Assembly: GCA_002205965.3 (NCBI GenBank)
Contig: NADL03000534.1
Coordinates: forward strand, 1,240,001 to 1,304,000
Length of the DNA stretch: 64,000 nucleotides
Reading direction: 5' to 3'
Origin: Kappaphycus alvarezii
Lineage: Eukaryota; Rhodophyta; Florideophyceae; Gigartinales; Solieriaceae
Positions within the stretch are counted from its first letter, which is position 1. Each line of letters starts with the position of its first letter. Position numbers and translations under genes: made by a program. This document shows, piece after piece, positions 44,201 to 55,424 of this stretch. The notes under the pieces are model-generated. The model had not been told where the DNA came from and ran no database searches. It worked only from the letters and a program-made list of their open reading frames with translations.

Positions 44201-45267
44201 TGTTGGGATAAATAAAATACTAAACATACCGTGAAGCGTACGTAACCAACAGATATTTACATCCAGCATTTCGTAAAAAAGCCTTCGAATTAACCTAAAG
44301 AGTGCTTTACTATATGTTGACTACACATTTCAACATTTTTTCCTTGTCTCTTTGGTTCAGTTTGCACTGACCTTCCATCTGTTTTTTCAGTAAATAGATT
44401 TATTAGAAGGTCAAACAATTAATGTTTGATGTCTTGTATTATTGGAGGTGCAGGGATGTGACCTGTTGACAGGTCAAATAGCATCTAAATTAAAAGTATT
44501 TAGAGTATAGAACGTACAATATACGATTTTTATCACTACAAATCATCAAACATTCTCAGTTGGTAGCACGATCATTTTCCAAGGTAGATTTAGTAGAGAT
44601 CATTGCAGGTGATTTTTTGAGATAACCCTCCAGAATATTCCAAATGGTCCTAATAACATTTTTTGGGTCGTTCTTGAATCCGCAGATGTCAAATTATCCG
44701 GTAAAATCTACACCATATTAACCGGGAAGGCAAAGTGAGCCGAATAATATATCTTTCAATGCTTATTTCCTTCAAAAAAATACAGCTTTATCTAAATAAA
44801 AGCTGTAAGAGGCCGTGAAGGGCCGTGCACTAATCTGAGCATAGGGATCAGGTACGAATTCATCTTTCTACCTATTTGAGTATGAACCCTTTGACCCTCT
44901 TCGCAAAGTATTTTAATGCAATCATTTAATCTGTCCTCCACGACATACAAGTTTCAATGTATATCTAAAACTATATCATACATAGAACACACATATATCT
45001 AAAACTATATCATACATAGAATGTGTTATGGCCCGGTATATTACACTTATGTATTATAGAATTCCATATCATATCATAAGGATTTTCGAGAGCTGGAAGC
45101 AGTGCTCTAGATATTCGCTACGGTGCTCTCGATAGCATTGATATTAAGAATAAAGGGCCAGCAGCTTATAAGGTTGCAAATTCTTCGAGTTACTACAATA
45201 AGCAAGGCTGGGTTGCCCTCATTGTGCAAGCAATGTGCGATTAGAAGTATAGATTCACCTTTCTATC
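41281..45267. other. AT-rich, no recognised gene
   Basis: Contains short minus frames at 41555-41818, 43064-43366 and 43398-43706 that I cannot assign, and a 34-bp tandem repeat at 44961-45023. Nothing else supported. Confidence 0.4.
44961..45023. repeat. two tandem 34-bp units
   Basis: ATATCTAAAACTATATCATA followed by CATAGAA occurs at 44961 and again at 44995, separated by a short CA-rich spacer. Confidence 0.85.
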
Positions 45268-45925
45268 CTATCTATCGCTAGTCTCTACGCATGATAGTAC
45301 TTTATACGTCATGAGCAGCTTATCAGCCTTACTGAAGCGGTCGGGAGGCGTACTTATTAATGGATTTTGGATAGCTGCTGATGAATCTTTTACCTGTGCT
45401 GGCATGTTTTTAACGCCTTGGACTGAAAAGGCTTTAAGCGTAGCCAAGGACTGCTCATTACTGGTTGTCTTCTGCACGCACACATATTGGCAAGCTTTTT
45501 GGGATGCTAGTCTGTAGACGGGGTCTTTTGTGGTGGCTGTTCCATGATTCTCGTGATATCAGATATTGAAGCCCATTCTAGCCGGTTTGAGAGCACTGCC
45601 TTTGATCCGAAACTGGATAGTCCAATATGTCTCAGAACCGTGGAGATAATTGCCTGTGTAAGACGACGGGGTTGTAATTGTTGGATCGTAGTCATCGGTT
45701 GTGCTAGCGTAGTAGCCCTTTGCTTTTCCAGCAGACTGGGGGTTGTTTCGTAATGGGCATCGTTTTGATCCGTGGGGAAAAGAAGATGACAAGGCACTTG
45801 TAGAGATGCGCGGTTGAGCTTCCACCCAAGATCATGGTAGGGAAGGTAGACTCCTGATGAGATCTCAGAATAGCATCTGCTGGTCTTTGAGGGCTCCGTT
45901 CATCGGCATCTATTGAAGTAGCCAT
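45268..45925 (-). CDS. probable SAP-domain protein (frameshifted)
   Basis: The minus strand starts MATSIDADERSPQRPADAIL at 45925, changes frame near 45800, and then reads RRLTQAIISTVLRHIGLSSF and GSKAVLSNRLEWASISDI. This fits the SAP helix-turn-helix pattern (Leu-x3-Leu, GL-x2-hG-x-KA-x-L-x2-RL) that binds AT-rich DNA in chromatin and SUMO-ligase proteins. A further frame at 45483-45268 continues with protein-like residues to a stop. The total would be about 219 residues. What the protein does besides the SAP motif is unknown. A Tc3-like transposon begins 111 nt upstream of the start, inside what should be its promoter. Confidence 0.45.
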
Positions 45926-46035
45926 GTTTGGCTTGACTTGGTGGAATGGTTGTGATGGAGGTGAGATTGACTGTGGGGAAGGTTTTCTGGGCAGCAGACA
46001 AGTCATGGGATATGATCATCATACAGAAACATATA

Positions 46036-46232
46036 CAGTGCACGAAATTGTTATAAATAAACCATCAGTGGGGGGGCCAAAAATAGCCCTTCAGTGAGGC
46101 CGCATTACTAGTCAGCAGCATTTTGAAGTAGAATAAGGCGCAGAATCCGAATATGGACTCCAAGTAAAGAAACATCGAACAAAAATGGTTTTCTTTAAAA
46201 ATCGAATGAAATTCGTTTAAGTACACGAAATT
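46036..46232 (+). repeat. left terminal inverted repeat of the Tc3-like element
   Basis: Pairs with the reverse complement of 47394-47593 over about 200 bp with scattered mismatches and short indels. Shared blocks include CCTTCAGTGAGGC, ATCCGAATATGGACTCCAA and TTCGTTTAAGTACACGAAAT. Confidence 0.9.
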
Positions 46233-46272
46233 CTATATGATGAACAGCAACGAAACGTTTACAAAAACAAAA

Positions 46273-47263
46273 CTAATACTTCTTAGCATCCCCCTTCTCC
46301 TTAACTACTTCAATGAGACGCCTCGGAATCCAGTTGTGCAGTAAGTGGAAGATACCTCCACTAAAGTTCTCCCACACATCCAAAACTTTATCAGTGAGGT
46401 ACTCCACACACTTAAACTGCCTCCAATTTCCATCAACCTTCCGATTCATCAAACCCGACACACTCTCAATAGTGTTTATATCAGGGGACTTAGCCGGCCA
46501 CTCCAAAGCTTCAACGTTATGATCACGTAACTAATTCTTCTTGTAATTTGGTCGGTATAGAGCATTCCAATCTTGTTGAAACACCGGTTTTCGCCAATTT
46601 TTCTGCTACCAATGACAGTGGCTCCTGTTGAAGTACTTTGCAGTACGACATGGAGTTAACTTTGCCTGTGCAGTTAAACAAAAACGAAACTCCATGATAT
46701 AATATTGCACCCATAACATCACTGAATCTCCCCCTTGCTGACGTGCAGAAAACATACTCTCATAAGTCTTGAGGTCATACCAGTAACTTACTAAACCATC
46801 TGGCCTGTCCAAGTTAACTTTTTTCTCGTCCGAGAAGACCCAAGAAGTTCAATATTCCTGTCCTTTCTGCAAAATCTCCTTTGCCCAGCCAAACCGTGTG
46901 TCCTTATGCCAATGTAACATTGATGGAGGCTTCAACATTTTTTTGTACTTCAAATGCCGCGCTTCATTCTATCTGCTGTACTCTTCGAACTCCAACTGGT
47001 AATTCAAAAGCGCTTTGAGCTACCCCCTGGCTTTTCACCCTTGGCGGCCACTCGCAGTAGTCGATAAACTTGAGGTTTCGTATTTTTTTTGCGTTCAGTG
47101 ACGACTTGCAGGAGCCGACTACGTTCGAGTGCTTGAGAAATCCTTGGACTGTTCCTGGGGACCGATTCAAACGACGAGCAATTTCTCTGATGGTCACGCA
47201 CTCATGGCGCAAGGCCAAGATCTGGCGTTTTTCAAATTTAGTTAGTAGCTTTCCCCGAGACAT
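46273..47263 (-). pseudogene. Tc3-like transposase, frameshifted
   Basis: From MSRGKLLTKFEKRQILALRH at 47263 the N-terminal helix-turn-helix (VTIREIARRLNRSPGTVQGF) binds the inverted repeats in this family. In a second frame (46812-46606) NLDRPDG, YWYDLKTYE and ARQQGGDSVMLWV mark the catalytic region following the first Asp. In a third frame (46506-46273) MEWPAKSPDINTIESVSGL gives the SPDxNxIE block with the last acidic residue. It ends EKGDAKKY. Length, about 330 codons, equals that of Tc3 transposases. Frame changes and stops make it inactive as read. Confidence 0.88.
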
Positions 47264-47393
47264 ACTGATGCCATGAACTGAGCTTTGGGCATTTGGAGGA
47301 AGATCTGGATTTGAACTATTTATTTGCGCAAACAGGTTCGCGCGTATACCTTTTCCCGCCATCTGTATACTTTTGATTAACTTGTGCCTTATA

Positions 47394-47593
47394 GGATTTC
47401 GTGTACTTAAACGAATTTCTTTCGATTTTTTAAAGAAAACCCGTTTCTGTTTGATCTACCTTTAATTGGAGTCCATATTCGGATTCAGCGCCTTATTTTA
47501 CTTCAAATATACAGCTGACTTAGTAATGCAGCCTCACTGAAGGACCGTCTTTGGCCCGCACCGATGGTGTATTAATAACCATTTCGTGCACTG
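47394..47593 (-). repeat. right terminal inverted repeat of the Tc3-like element
   Basis: Reverse-complement partner of 46036-46232. Divergence between the two repeats, about one change in ten by eye, indicates an old insertion. Confidence 0.9.
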
Positions 47594-47933
47594 TACTATG
47601 CAACTGGTGAAGAGAGATGGGAACAGATAAACAACATGATCAAGCCAAAATATGATATGTCCAATCATCTGCTGCCAAGTCCAACAGGATTTCCCATATA
47701 TTACATCCCATCTAAATTTTTTGTCTTTGTTGGAATGGACTTTAATGAAATTTCACTTAAATAGTTACACGTCCTGCCAATGGTTTGATTACAAGTACAT
47801 AGGACTGCCAACCTTTCCATTACTGACAGTAAACAGACAAATTTCCCGTTCTCCACACTCTCCCCCTCACCACTCAACCAACAACTTCACAGCTTCAAAA
47901 TTTCGCTGCTTTCGGCGCCCGCCCCGTGCGACA

Positions 47934-48403
47934 TGTCGGGTGCGGGCGCGGCCACTTCCGCCGTCTAGCGGTTTCTCGTGCAGATCAATACGCCACGACG
48001 CTGCGCTCTCGCCGCCCGATCTCGTCGATACCCGTGTTCACAGTACCGCCATCTGTTCCCCAAAAGAAAGGCCCTCTACTATCCCGGTGCAACAACCGAA
48101 AGCCCAAGCTCGCGACCTTCTAGTGGCGAGCAATCTTTCGAATCTTCGGAAGCCGCCGTTATTTCAGACACCCAAGGCGTTTATGGGTCGGCGTCAACTT
48201 GGCGAGAGAGTGGGGCCAGTACGAGCAGCCGAGAAGGGAACGGGATTGGAACTTTGGGGACCGTGCGGAACCGAGCGTTGTGGGTGCCGGTAAGTTGGAT
48301 GGATTGGAACGATTTGAATTCTAAAGAAGGTAATGACATCGATGATGACATTGCTGACGCAGAGGGAGAGGAGGGATGTGAGAAGGAGAACGGTGACGAG
48401 TAA
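47934..48403 (+). CDS. hypothetical protein with acidic C-terminus (frameshifted)
   Basis: An ATG at 47934 opens MSGAGAATSAV, then the frame must change to continue with SGFSCRSIRHDAALSPPDL, VQQPKAQARDLLVASNLSNL and RKPPLFQTPKAFMG. The C-terminal end in another frame reads WMDWNDLNSKEGNDIDDDIA and stops after EKENGDE at 48403. Ser/Thr/Pro content is high and no domain is recognised. GC content is higher than in the transposon-rich DNA to the left, which supports a host gene. Confidence 0.35.
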
Positions 48404-49229
48404 GCGTAAGTTCGAGTAGGATTGGATTTACCAAGGTTATTGCAGTACCCTTGTTTTAGGCATTCCAAGCACTGACCCAATTTACCCAATTTACCAACCC
48501 ATTCAAGTAAACCCAATTTTCCCAATTTCCCTACCAACCCATTGACCGATGTGGTCCATCCAGTTAGCTCTTAACTGAATATATAATCATCTTTACTTCA
48601 TGTATTATAAGGGGCGTACAAGCCTAGCTGACAGAATAGTCGGTCAGTCGGTGTAAAAGATTCTCTCAAGTAAAACCCAATTTCACCCAATTTCCCCATT
48701 ACATATCAGTTTCGTGTTGGGGTCAACAACGGAGGAATTCAAAAACCTGGTACAGGTACTCAAATTACAGCACAGTACAGTACTGTACTGTACAGTACAA
48801 GTACAATACCATACAATACAACATAAACACTGTAAATTTGCATTTATCATTGCTGTATAAATTGCAACTTGCAGATCCAGAATAATGAAAAAACCAAAAA
48901 TAATACAAATTGTGCATGTTCGACAGACCTCCATGACTCTTCACTTGAGTGGCTGAGTGCAGTATGATCGTCATGGCGCTTGGATGATCCACCCGAACCA
49001 GACCATCAACCGTACCAAATTTACAAAGTGCAGTCCGGTACCGTTGCAAAAAACATGCCTCGAGTCAACTGAGGCCGGAATCCCAACATCAAATCGCTGT
49101 TCACATGCCATTCTAATAGTTCATGCAGATCAACTCTTTTCCAACAATCACAGCATCAACCAGGCCTTCCCCATCACTTACCCATCATCAAAGCTCCTCA
49201 CTCTGCCCCGGTTAACTATCCCTCAAACC
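48404..49229. other. intergenic with GTAC palindrome and CCCAATTT repeats
   Basis: Holds repeated ACCCAATTT-like units at 48475-48530 and 48676-48700, and the palindrome at 48772-48800. The last few hundred bases presumably contain the seipin promoter and leader. Confidence 0.5.
48772..48800. repeat. GTAC-type palindromic tract
   Basis: CAGTACAGTACTGTACTGTA followed by CAGTACAA: the same motif as at 5799-5822, with a perfect inverted core around AGTACT. Confidence 0.85.
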
Positions 49230-50121
49230 ATGGCCCCGCCGCTCCGCCGTCGTCTCAAAGTCATCGCCATCTGTGCGACTGCAGCCTTCCTTCTCCTTTT
49301 CTCTGTTTGCATCACGCTGTCCGGCTTTCTAGCCTGGCATGTATTAACCACTCGACCTTACCATGAACTACCGCTCTTTTTCTCCTACTCCAACAACACG
49401 TCGCAATCTCTCACCGCATACACTCCTCTCTCGTCCAGAGGCCTCCGCTCTATACAACAACTATCCGCATCCATCCAGTTGCACTTACCCGAGTCAGATG
49501 CCAACTTTGATAATTCCGTCTTCAAGTCCAGGCTGACCTATTCGGCAGTTCAGACGCAGAGGTAAGGAAGGCGTCTGTCTTACCAGAGCCTCATCTCAGG
49601 CCGTCCTCAGGTACCGCTCCCGTGTTCACCGGGCGATTCGAGCTGTTAGTTTATCGATTCCCTTGCTACTAGGAGTCACCAGCGAGTATCAGCGTATTCA
49701 AGTCTATTTACTTGAGTATCGTGCTGTTCCTGGGGAGGATGGGTGGCTACCACAGTTGGATGGGATTCGGGTAGATATTTCACCTGCTGAAGTTCAAGTC
49801 GCGCAAGCAAAGATGCGATTAAGGGTTGTGCGACGGTCGTTTGTATCGGGCATGTGGAACGAAAAACGGGCGTCGACGTTTGTAGTGGTGATGTTAATGT
49901 TGTGGTATTCGCTGGTGGCTGGGATGTTGTGGTGCTATGGATGGTGTCCTGGGTACAATCGCGTTGTGGAGGGTTTGGGAAGGCGCGTCGGAGGTGACAG
50001 AGGAAGACTGCGTAAGTGTGAATGTGGTTGGAGGGAACGTGTACGAAAAGGGCGTTGTGAGTGCGGCGTTGCCACCGCGGTTTGGGGAGGTTGGAAGGAG
50101 GGAGGGCAGGAGGGAATTTGA
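49230..50121 (+). CDS. seipin, ER lipid-droplet biogenesis protein (one intron)
   Basis: Exon 1 (49230-49561) starts MAPPLRRRLKVIAICATAAF with an N-terminal membrane helix, then enters the lumenal domain with LSASIQLHLPESDANFDNSV, the seipin core motif (hxhxLPES-x-xN-x2-x-G/S). Exon 2 (49611-50121) continues AVSLSIPLLLGVTSEYQRI, EVQVAQAKMRLRV and a second membrane helix (FVVVMLMLWYSLVAGMLWCY). The total is about 280 residues. Seipin forms rings at ER-lipid droplet contacts that guide triacylglycerol into droplets. After the second helix the tail is Gly/Arg-rich; the alternative frame from 49937 (SEVTEEDCVSVNVVGGNVYE) looks more natural, so the true C-terminus may lie at about 50239 after an indel. 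Confidence 0.8.
49562..49610 (+). other. 49-nt spliceosomal intron in seipin
   Basis: Begins GTAAGG and ends GTCCTCAG. Removing it joins AG and G into an Arg codon (phase 2) and brings the two conserved halves of seipin into one frame, while the unspliced frame hits a stop within two codons. This is the only intron in the window I can justify by frame and homology. Confidence 0.75.
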
Positions 50122-50628
50122 GGTGGGAAGTGCATGTACAATGGATGAGGGTTTGCGGAGACGTGTGAATAGAAGCCGGGGAAGCCGCCGTAGGTGTAGC
50201 TGGTACCAGTTAAGACAGGAGAGAGCTGGACTGCAATGAGGACTCGAATAGGAGGCGATCAATGGCAAGGGGATTTCAGACGGGAGGCTCGCGCGGACGC
50301 AGGAGGAAAGGCAGTTTTCCATATCCAGGAATTGCGAATGCTCGGTTGCAGGAGCTGGAAGAACGTTGTATAATGTGACTGGGACCCAATCCGTTTTTCG
50401 CGGCGGTTCACGGGTGTGGAGCATAAGAAATGTAACAGAGTTCCAGTCCAAAACGACCACACTCCGTACAACAGTACTTTACATAGATGATTAACAATTA
50501 CGAGGCGTCAAAACTGACGACCAGCAGAAGGAAAAAAACTGATAAACTTGCAGTTGTAGTCAGAGACCCAACTCGCCTGCTACGCCCAAACCACAAAGTC
50601 AAAGGCGAGTGTGGACGACATGACCTTG

Positions 50629-50832
50629 TCACAAGGTAGCCAAGACCATATTTCCGACGACAAACGGCGTCTCTTGACTGGCGCTTGTGCGGATTACGGC
50701 AACAGGTGGGGTTGACTTTGCCGCAGCGACGGTGGCACGCTTCTTACTACGCACGGGACGGTCCATGACTGACGTGACGACAACGGCGGCGGTGACGGAT
50801 ACGCCGGCAACGACTCCAATGTTGAATTGCAT
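50629..50832 (-). CDS. small hypothetical membrane-associated protein
   Basis: A 67-residue frame starts MQFNIGVVAGVSVTAAVVVT, a hydrophobic segment that could be a membrane helix. A Lys/Arg-rich stretch (RPVRSKKRATVAAAK) and a short neutral tail follow. Small size and composition are compatible with an organellar or ER protein, but there is no family match I know. The opposite strand is also open here, so this is a modest-confidence call. Confidence 0.35.
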   Translation of the reverse strand: MQFNIGVVAGVSVTAAVVVTSVMDRPVRSKKRATVAAAKSTPPVAVIRTSASQETPFVVGNMVLATL

Positions 50833-50959
50833 GATTTCGGAGGTGTTGTGTGGAATTTGGTGGGAAGAGTGTGTTGGGGGAGGAATTGGAGCGAGGAGTG
50901 ACGAGGTTGAGTGCGCGGATTGCGGAAGGAGTTCTTTGACGGATCGGGTAGGTGTTTAA

Positions 50960-51873
50960 GGCGTTGTTGCAGGCATACTGCACTTGTGTACGCAAGTGAT
51001 CGCGAGTGGATGTTGTTGACAATGCTGTAAGCATGCAAAATGAGTTCAGTTTTGATAATTTTTCTGAGCTTCGCTCTTGATGTCGTGATGAATGGTTACT
51101 CAAGATGGTTTTTCCCGGCCCATAAATTTCATTGCTAAAATTGGAAAACAATTTTTGAGTAAGGCAAACACTCCAGTCAAATTGCATGAAACGAATCGAA
51201 TCTTTGGCCAAAAATGGTAATCAAGTGCTCCCGACTGCTGTAGAGTCCAAAAGTTGCCATTTTGGCCCATGACGGTTCGCATGTAAATCTTCCATTACAA
51301 TCATTGGTTGCCAGCCACATGGATTTGCATTGCTGTCAAACGCAACCAATCGATAAATACCGCCCTCTCGTCCAATCATAAATAAATATCACCTTTGCAT
51401 GACATTTGACAACCCAAGAGAACATACAGAAAAGGGAAAACAATAAAGCCAGGTGCAGATTTGCAAAATGGATCAAACCTGATCCGTGCCAATCCGGATC
51501 AATTTGATGTTTTCAATTTTACACGTGTTTTAGACAATAAGCGAGTTTTAAAGATTTCTGAAAATATTCAAAAAGTACCGAATGTTTCCGAAAATACGAA
51601 AATTTTCAATTTGTTTTGGGTTGACCAGTACGCCACCGCCGGTGCTTCCTTCCTTCCTGCCGGATACTACAGACGGTAGTTAGAGCTTGCCGAGTCGACA
51701 TTGCTTCTTCAGCCTGCCAAGTACGTCCGGCGTTTTTCCGAATACTAGAAAGCGAAACCACTCACAACATCACAGCGCAATCACCACCGCGTAACCCCAT
51801 TTCAACACACTTTCCGTTTCCGCACAAATCCTACCGCACTTTCCCGCATTGTACACCTCACACCTTCACCACC
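50960..51873. other. intergenic, no gene seen
   Basis: Moderately AT-rich with no supported frame. The final 200 bases are pyrimidine-rich leader-like sequence before the NOG2 start. Confidence 0.5.
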
Positions 51874-53562
51874 ATGCCGAAAGTCAAACCCAAACTATCC
51901 GCGGGTGTAAACGGCTCCCTCCCCCGTCACTCCATGGACGTCAAACGCGGCAACATTAAATTCGGCCACGGTCGTGACAAGGCAACCGTCAAGCGCCTCC
52001 AGATGTACAAAACCAAGTCTCACAAGCGTGATCGCGACGGAAAAATCATCAAGGACGCCGGCGACTTGACAAGCACCACTCCAGAGGTTGGCGCTGGCCG
52101 TGTTGCCCTAATCGCAAGTGGTTTGGGAATACCCGCGTTGTTGAACAAAAGGATCTTGCTAGATTTCGTGACGCCATGACCAAGGCCCAGGCGGATCCAT
52201 ATTCGATACTACTCAAGCAGAGAAAACTTCCCATGTGTCTCATAGCTGATACTGACAGTGAGCAGCGTGCGCTGGCGGGAACTCAGATCGGTTTTACTGG
52301 TCAACGAGCCGTTTGAGGAGACCTTTTCAAAGAAGCGAAGGCGCAAGAGACCAAAATTGGCAGCGGATCCCTGGAGGAATTGTTAGAAAGGGCAGAAAAG
52401 CAAGGTCAAGAGTTTGATCAGGAAATTGAGCGAAAAGAGGCAGAGGCACAGCAACGTGCGAAACAACTTGCCGCTGAAGCCGCGCCGGACCCGGATGCGA
52501 AGGAAGGACTTCGATTGATGATATGAAGACCGCTGATCGCGAGAGGGTATTTGATAAAGGCCAAAGCAGGCGCATTTGGGGTGAGCTTCATAAAGTTGTC
52601 GATTCGAGTGATGTTGTAATTTTCTAGATGCGAGGGATCCAATGGGGACCCGTAGCAAATACCTTGAGAGCTTTATGAAGCGACAGTGCCCTCATAAGCA
52701 CATGGTTTTACTGGTTGAACAAGGCAGATCTAATACCGACTTGGCATCTGCCCGATGGCTTCATCTTCTTGGCAAGGAATATCCCACATTAGTATTCCAC
52801 TCAAGCATCACTAATCCATTTGGAAAAGGATCTCTCATCAACCTCCTGAGGCAGTTCAAGGCACTACACAAAGAGAAGAAATCTATATCTTGCGGCCTGG
52901 TCGGGTATCCCAATGTCGGCAAATCGAGCGTCATTAATACGCTGAGAGGGAAGAAAGTTTCAAAGGTCGCCCCCGTTCCAGGGGAAACAAAAGTGTGGCA
53001 GTACGTGACATTGTTTAGGTCCATCTTCCTCGTGGATTGCCCGGGTGTAGTCCATGACTCCACCCGTAATCTGAAACGGATTCAATTCTGAAGGGGGTTG
53101 TACGTGTTGAGTCTTTGCGCGGCATGGCTGGGGACTACATCCCGGCTTTACTACAGCGAGTGGAGACAAAACACATCATCAGGACTTACGGTGTGACGGA
53201 CTGGGAACGGACAGATGATTTCCTGGAGAAGCTCGCTAGGAAATGCGGAAAACTCCTGAAAAAGGGAGAACCGGACATCAGTACGGTGAGTCGAATGTTG
53301 CTGAACGATTTTCAACGCGGGAAGTTACCCTGGTTTGTGCCTCACCAAGAGCGGAGGAATTGGATGATGAGGAAAATGCAGAGGAAAGCGACGCACGGGC
53401 GGCACAGGAGGACGAGCAATCGGCAGAAATCGAGAAGGAAGGCAGCGATAAAGAATCAGAGGAGCTGAGGAGGGAGTACAGATACGTCATGAGGACTTGC
53501 GTAAGTTAAAAGTTACAGAAATGTTTGCCGCGGAGGCTCCGGAAGATAGTGACGGAGAATGA
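51874..53562 (+). CDS. NOG2: nucleolar GTP-binding protein 2 (NOG2/GNL2), several frameshifts
   Basis: It starts [20 protein letters not shown] and follows the NOG2 family throughout: [39 protein letters not shown] with [14 protein letters not shown]; the Gly-Glu-Leu-His-Lys segment with [21 protein letters not shown]; then the GTPase motifs [18 protein letters not shown] (P-loop) and DCPGVV (G3). The C-terminus is Glu-rich and ends [12 protein letters not shown] at 53562. The order G4-G5-G1-G3 marks a circularly permuted GTPase. It acts in nucleolar 60S subunit maturation and export. The reading frame must change about six times (near 52110, 52320, 52520, 52630, 53065 and 53330), always by one base with conserved residues on both sides. 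The position where the NKxD motif is expected reads VEQGRSN, probably also damaged. Confidence 0.88.
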
Positions 53563-53849
53563 AACTTGAGCTTGATTTTGGTAAATTCATTTTGTTACAT
53601 GCCAACCTCTACTCGAGATTGAAACGCGGGGTTGAACGTGCAATTGTAGAGAGAGATGCTAGTATTGTAGGGCCACTCTGAACCTCGCGGGATGGATAAT
53701 TATGGGGGCGGTGGAGCGCTTTCGTCGGGAACCGGGCGGGGCACTCCATGGGGGACGGGAGGGGCTTTGTGTGGGGCAGTTTCAGCAGCAGAAAGGCGAG
53801 GCGGGGTTGTCGGGAGTACATGTTTGTAATGACTCGGTGACTCATTTGG

Positions 53850-54786
53850 TCATGCCATGGTTCCAAGTGGGATGAACGGGGGGCTGTTGGCCTGCATGGG
53901 GATATTGAGCAACAGGTTGATTGGGATCCTTCGTCTGATACGGGTACACAGGCGGTGTGGGAGCATAGTGGGAGGCAGGTACGGGGTGTGTGGGATAGTG
54001 GTGATGCGGGGGTGCGGAATACGGATAGTGCAGATGGGGTTGAGGTTCAGCGGGTGGTAGGGCGGACGAGGGGTGGCGGAATGGGTTTGGTGAATGGCGG
54101 AAGCTGGACGGTCGGAGAAGCGGGAGTGGGGCTTGAGAATGTTGTGTTGGTTTGCGGCGCGATGTGCCTCAGCGGCTTTGGCAGCGAGAGTGCGTTCTGC
54201 GTGAGAGCCGTGTCGTTGGCGGGAATTGGCGTCCTTTTTAAAAGCGTATTGGACGGTGATTGGGGAATTGCAGACGTATTGACCGTCCATTGCTGCGATG
54301 GCGGCGTCGGATTGTTGGAATGTGGCAAACTTGACAAAGCCGTACCGTTTGGATTGATTGGTGAGTGGATCGCGCATGATGTACGGGGTGTCGATGATGT
54401 GACCAAAGGCGGAGAAGGTGTCGTGGAGGAGTTTTTCGTCGACTTCGTCGACGAGATTTCCGATGAAGAGGTTTGCGCCACGTCTTGGGTGCGACGATCG
54501 AGGGTGGAGTGGGAGATGCGGATGGGTTTGGAGTAGAGTTTGACCATATTGAAGACTTTTGTTGCATAGTGAGCGTCGAGGGGGTGCGGAATTCGCAAAA
54601 GCCGTAGCCGTAGTGGTTGCCGGTGATGCGGTCGCGTGGGACGTATACGTGACGCACGGGGCCGGCTTGGATCATGAGTTGCCAGAGAATGGCGTCTGTT
54701 ACCTTGTCGTCGAGTTGAGCGATGTGTACTGTGGCTTCGGCGTTGCGGTCGGTTGGATTGCGATTTGAGGCGGTGGCAGTCGTCAT
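53850..54786 (-). CDS. SF3B4: splicing factor 3B subunit 4 (SF3B4/Hsh49), frameshifted
   Basis: From [20 protein letters not shown] at 54786 the first RRM reads [37 protein letters not shown] and [10 protein letters not shown] (RNP1). A frameshift leads to [15 protein letters not shown]. The second RRM reads [56 protein letters not shown] and NGQY-like [19 protein letters not shown], then [13 protein letters not shown]. This is the exact layout of SF3B4, whose two RRMs bind SF3b and pre-mRNA upstream of the branch site in U2 snRNP. The C-terminus is Pro/His-rich as in the family, but the final frame and end are uncertain. At least two frame changes are needed. It converges on NOG2. Confidence 0.88.
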
Positions 54787-55424
54787 GGGAGGTGGTGCTG
54801 AGAGAATGTAGGTGATGCGTGGGGGAGGAACGGTGAGGGATACCCTTTGGCGGTGGTACCATAGCCGTGGGTTTCAAAAGAAGTGCACGGGCGGGAGGTC
54901 GGATGGACACTGTACACGTAGAGCCGAGTTGCTGGGCAACTACATGCATGCATTGTTGTTCCTAGTCAACTGTAAGCCATACTTACTGTAAGGAGCCGTT
55001 GTTGGAACAGTAAATGAATCATTTGATCACCAATTAGGTTGTGGACATGGAAATTGTTGAATACAGCAGTGCACATGATCGCAATTCGACGCCACTTGAT
55101 GTGCCACTTGATGTGTTGCCGACAGAATATTTGCTGTAATTTTTGTAAAATAAATAAGGCAATGCATTACAGTAATCCATCTCGGCCATTTCCCATTGCC
55201 CAACAAGGCCTCTGCATGACACACAATTCTGCTTACGGCAGCACTTGACAAATATACCCAATACCATTCACACAAATCGCCCTCCACAGCCATACATCTC
55301 ACACCCTCCACCATCCCGACCATCCCACATTGTTCCCTCTCATACCCCCCCCCCCTTCCACCCCCTCCTACAACACCACCCCTCCAAAACCAATCAACAC
55401 CCCCCGCCTCCCCGGCGACCGCCA
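54787..55424. promoter_or_regulatory. divergent intergenic region between SF3B4 and the YDTYRP gene
   Basis: About 640 bp separate the two divergent starts, so both promoters must lie here. It contains a direct repeat, GATGTGCCACTTGATGTG near 55098-55116, and a poly-C run at 55348-55358. No TATA box stands out. A 134-codon minus frame at 55027-55431 is Gly/Trp-rich shadow sequence. Confidence 0.45.

Larger units (their letters stand above)
46036..47593 (-). mobile_element. Tc3-like Tc1/mariner DNA transposon (inactive)
   Basis: A 1558-bp element bounded by TA on each side (46034-46035 and 47594-47595), the expected target duplication. Inverted repeats of about 200 bp start CAGTGCACGAAAT at both ends. 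One transposase on the minus strand is split over three frames. Family call: the phrase LDRPDGLVSYWYDL and the ending of the DDE domain are typical of Tc3 rather than Tc1 proper. The long inverted repeats also fit Tc3. Confidence 0.92.

Noticed and set aside
47926-48123. Alternative small plus frames around the hypothetical at 47.9 kb
   Set aside because: They overlap the preferred chain of frames and look like Arg-rich shadows.
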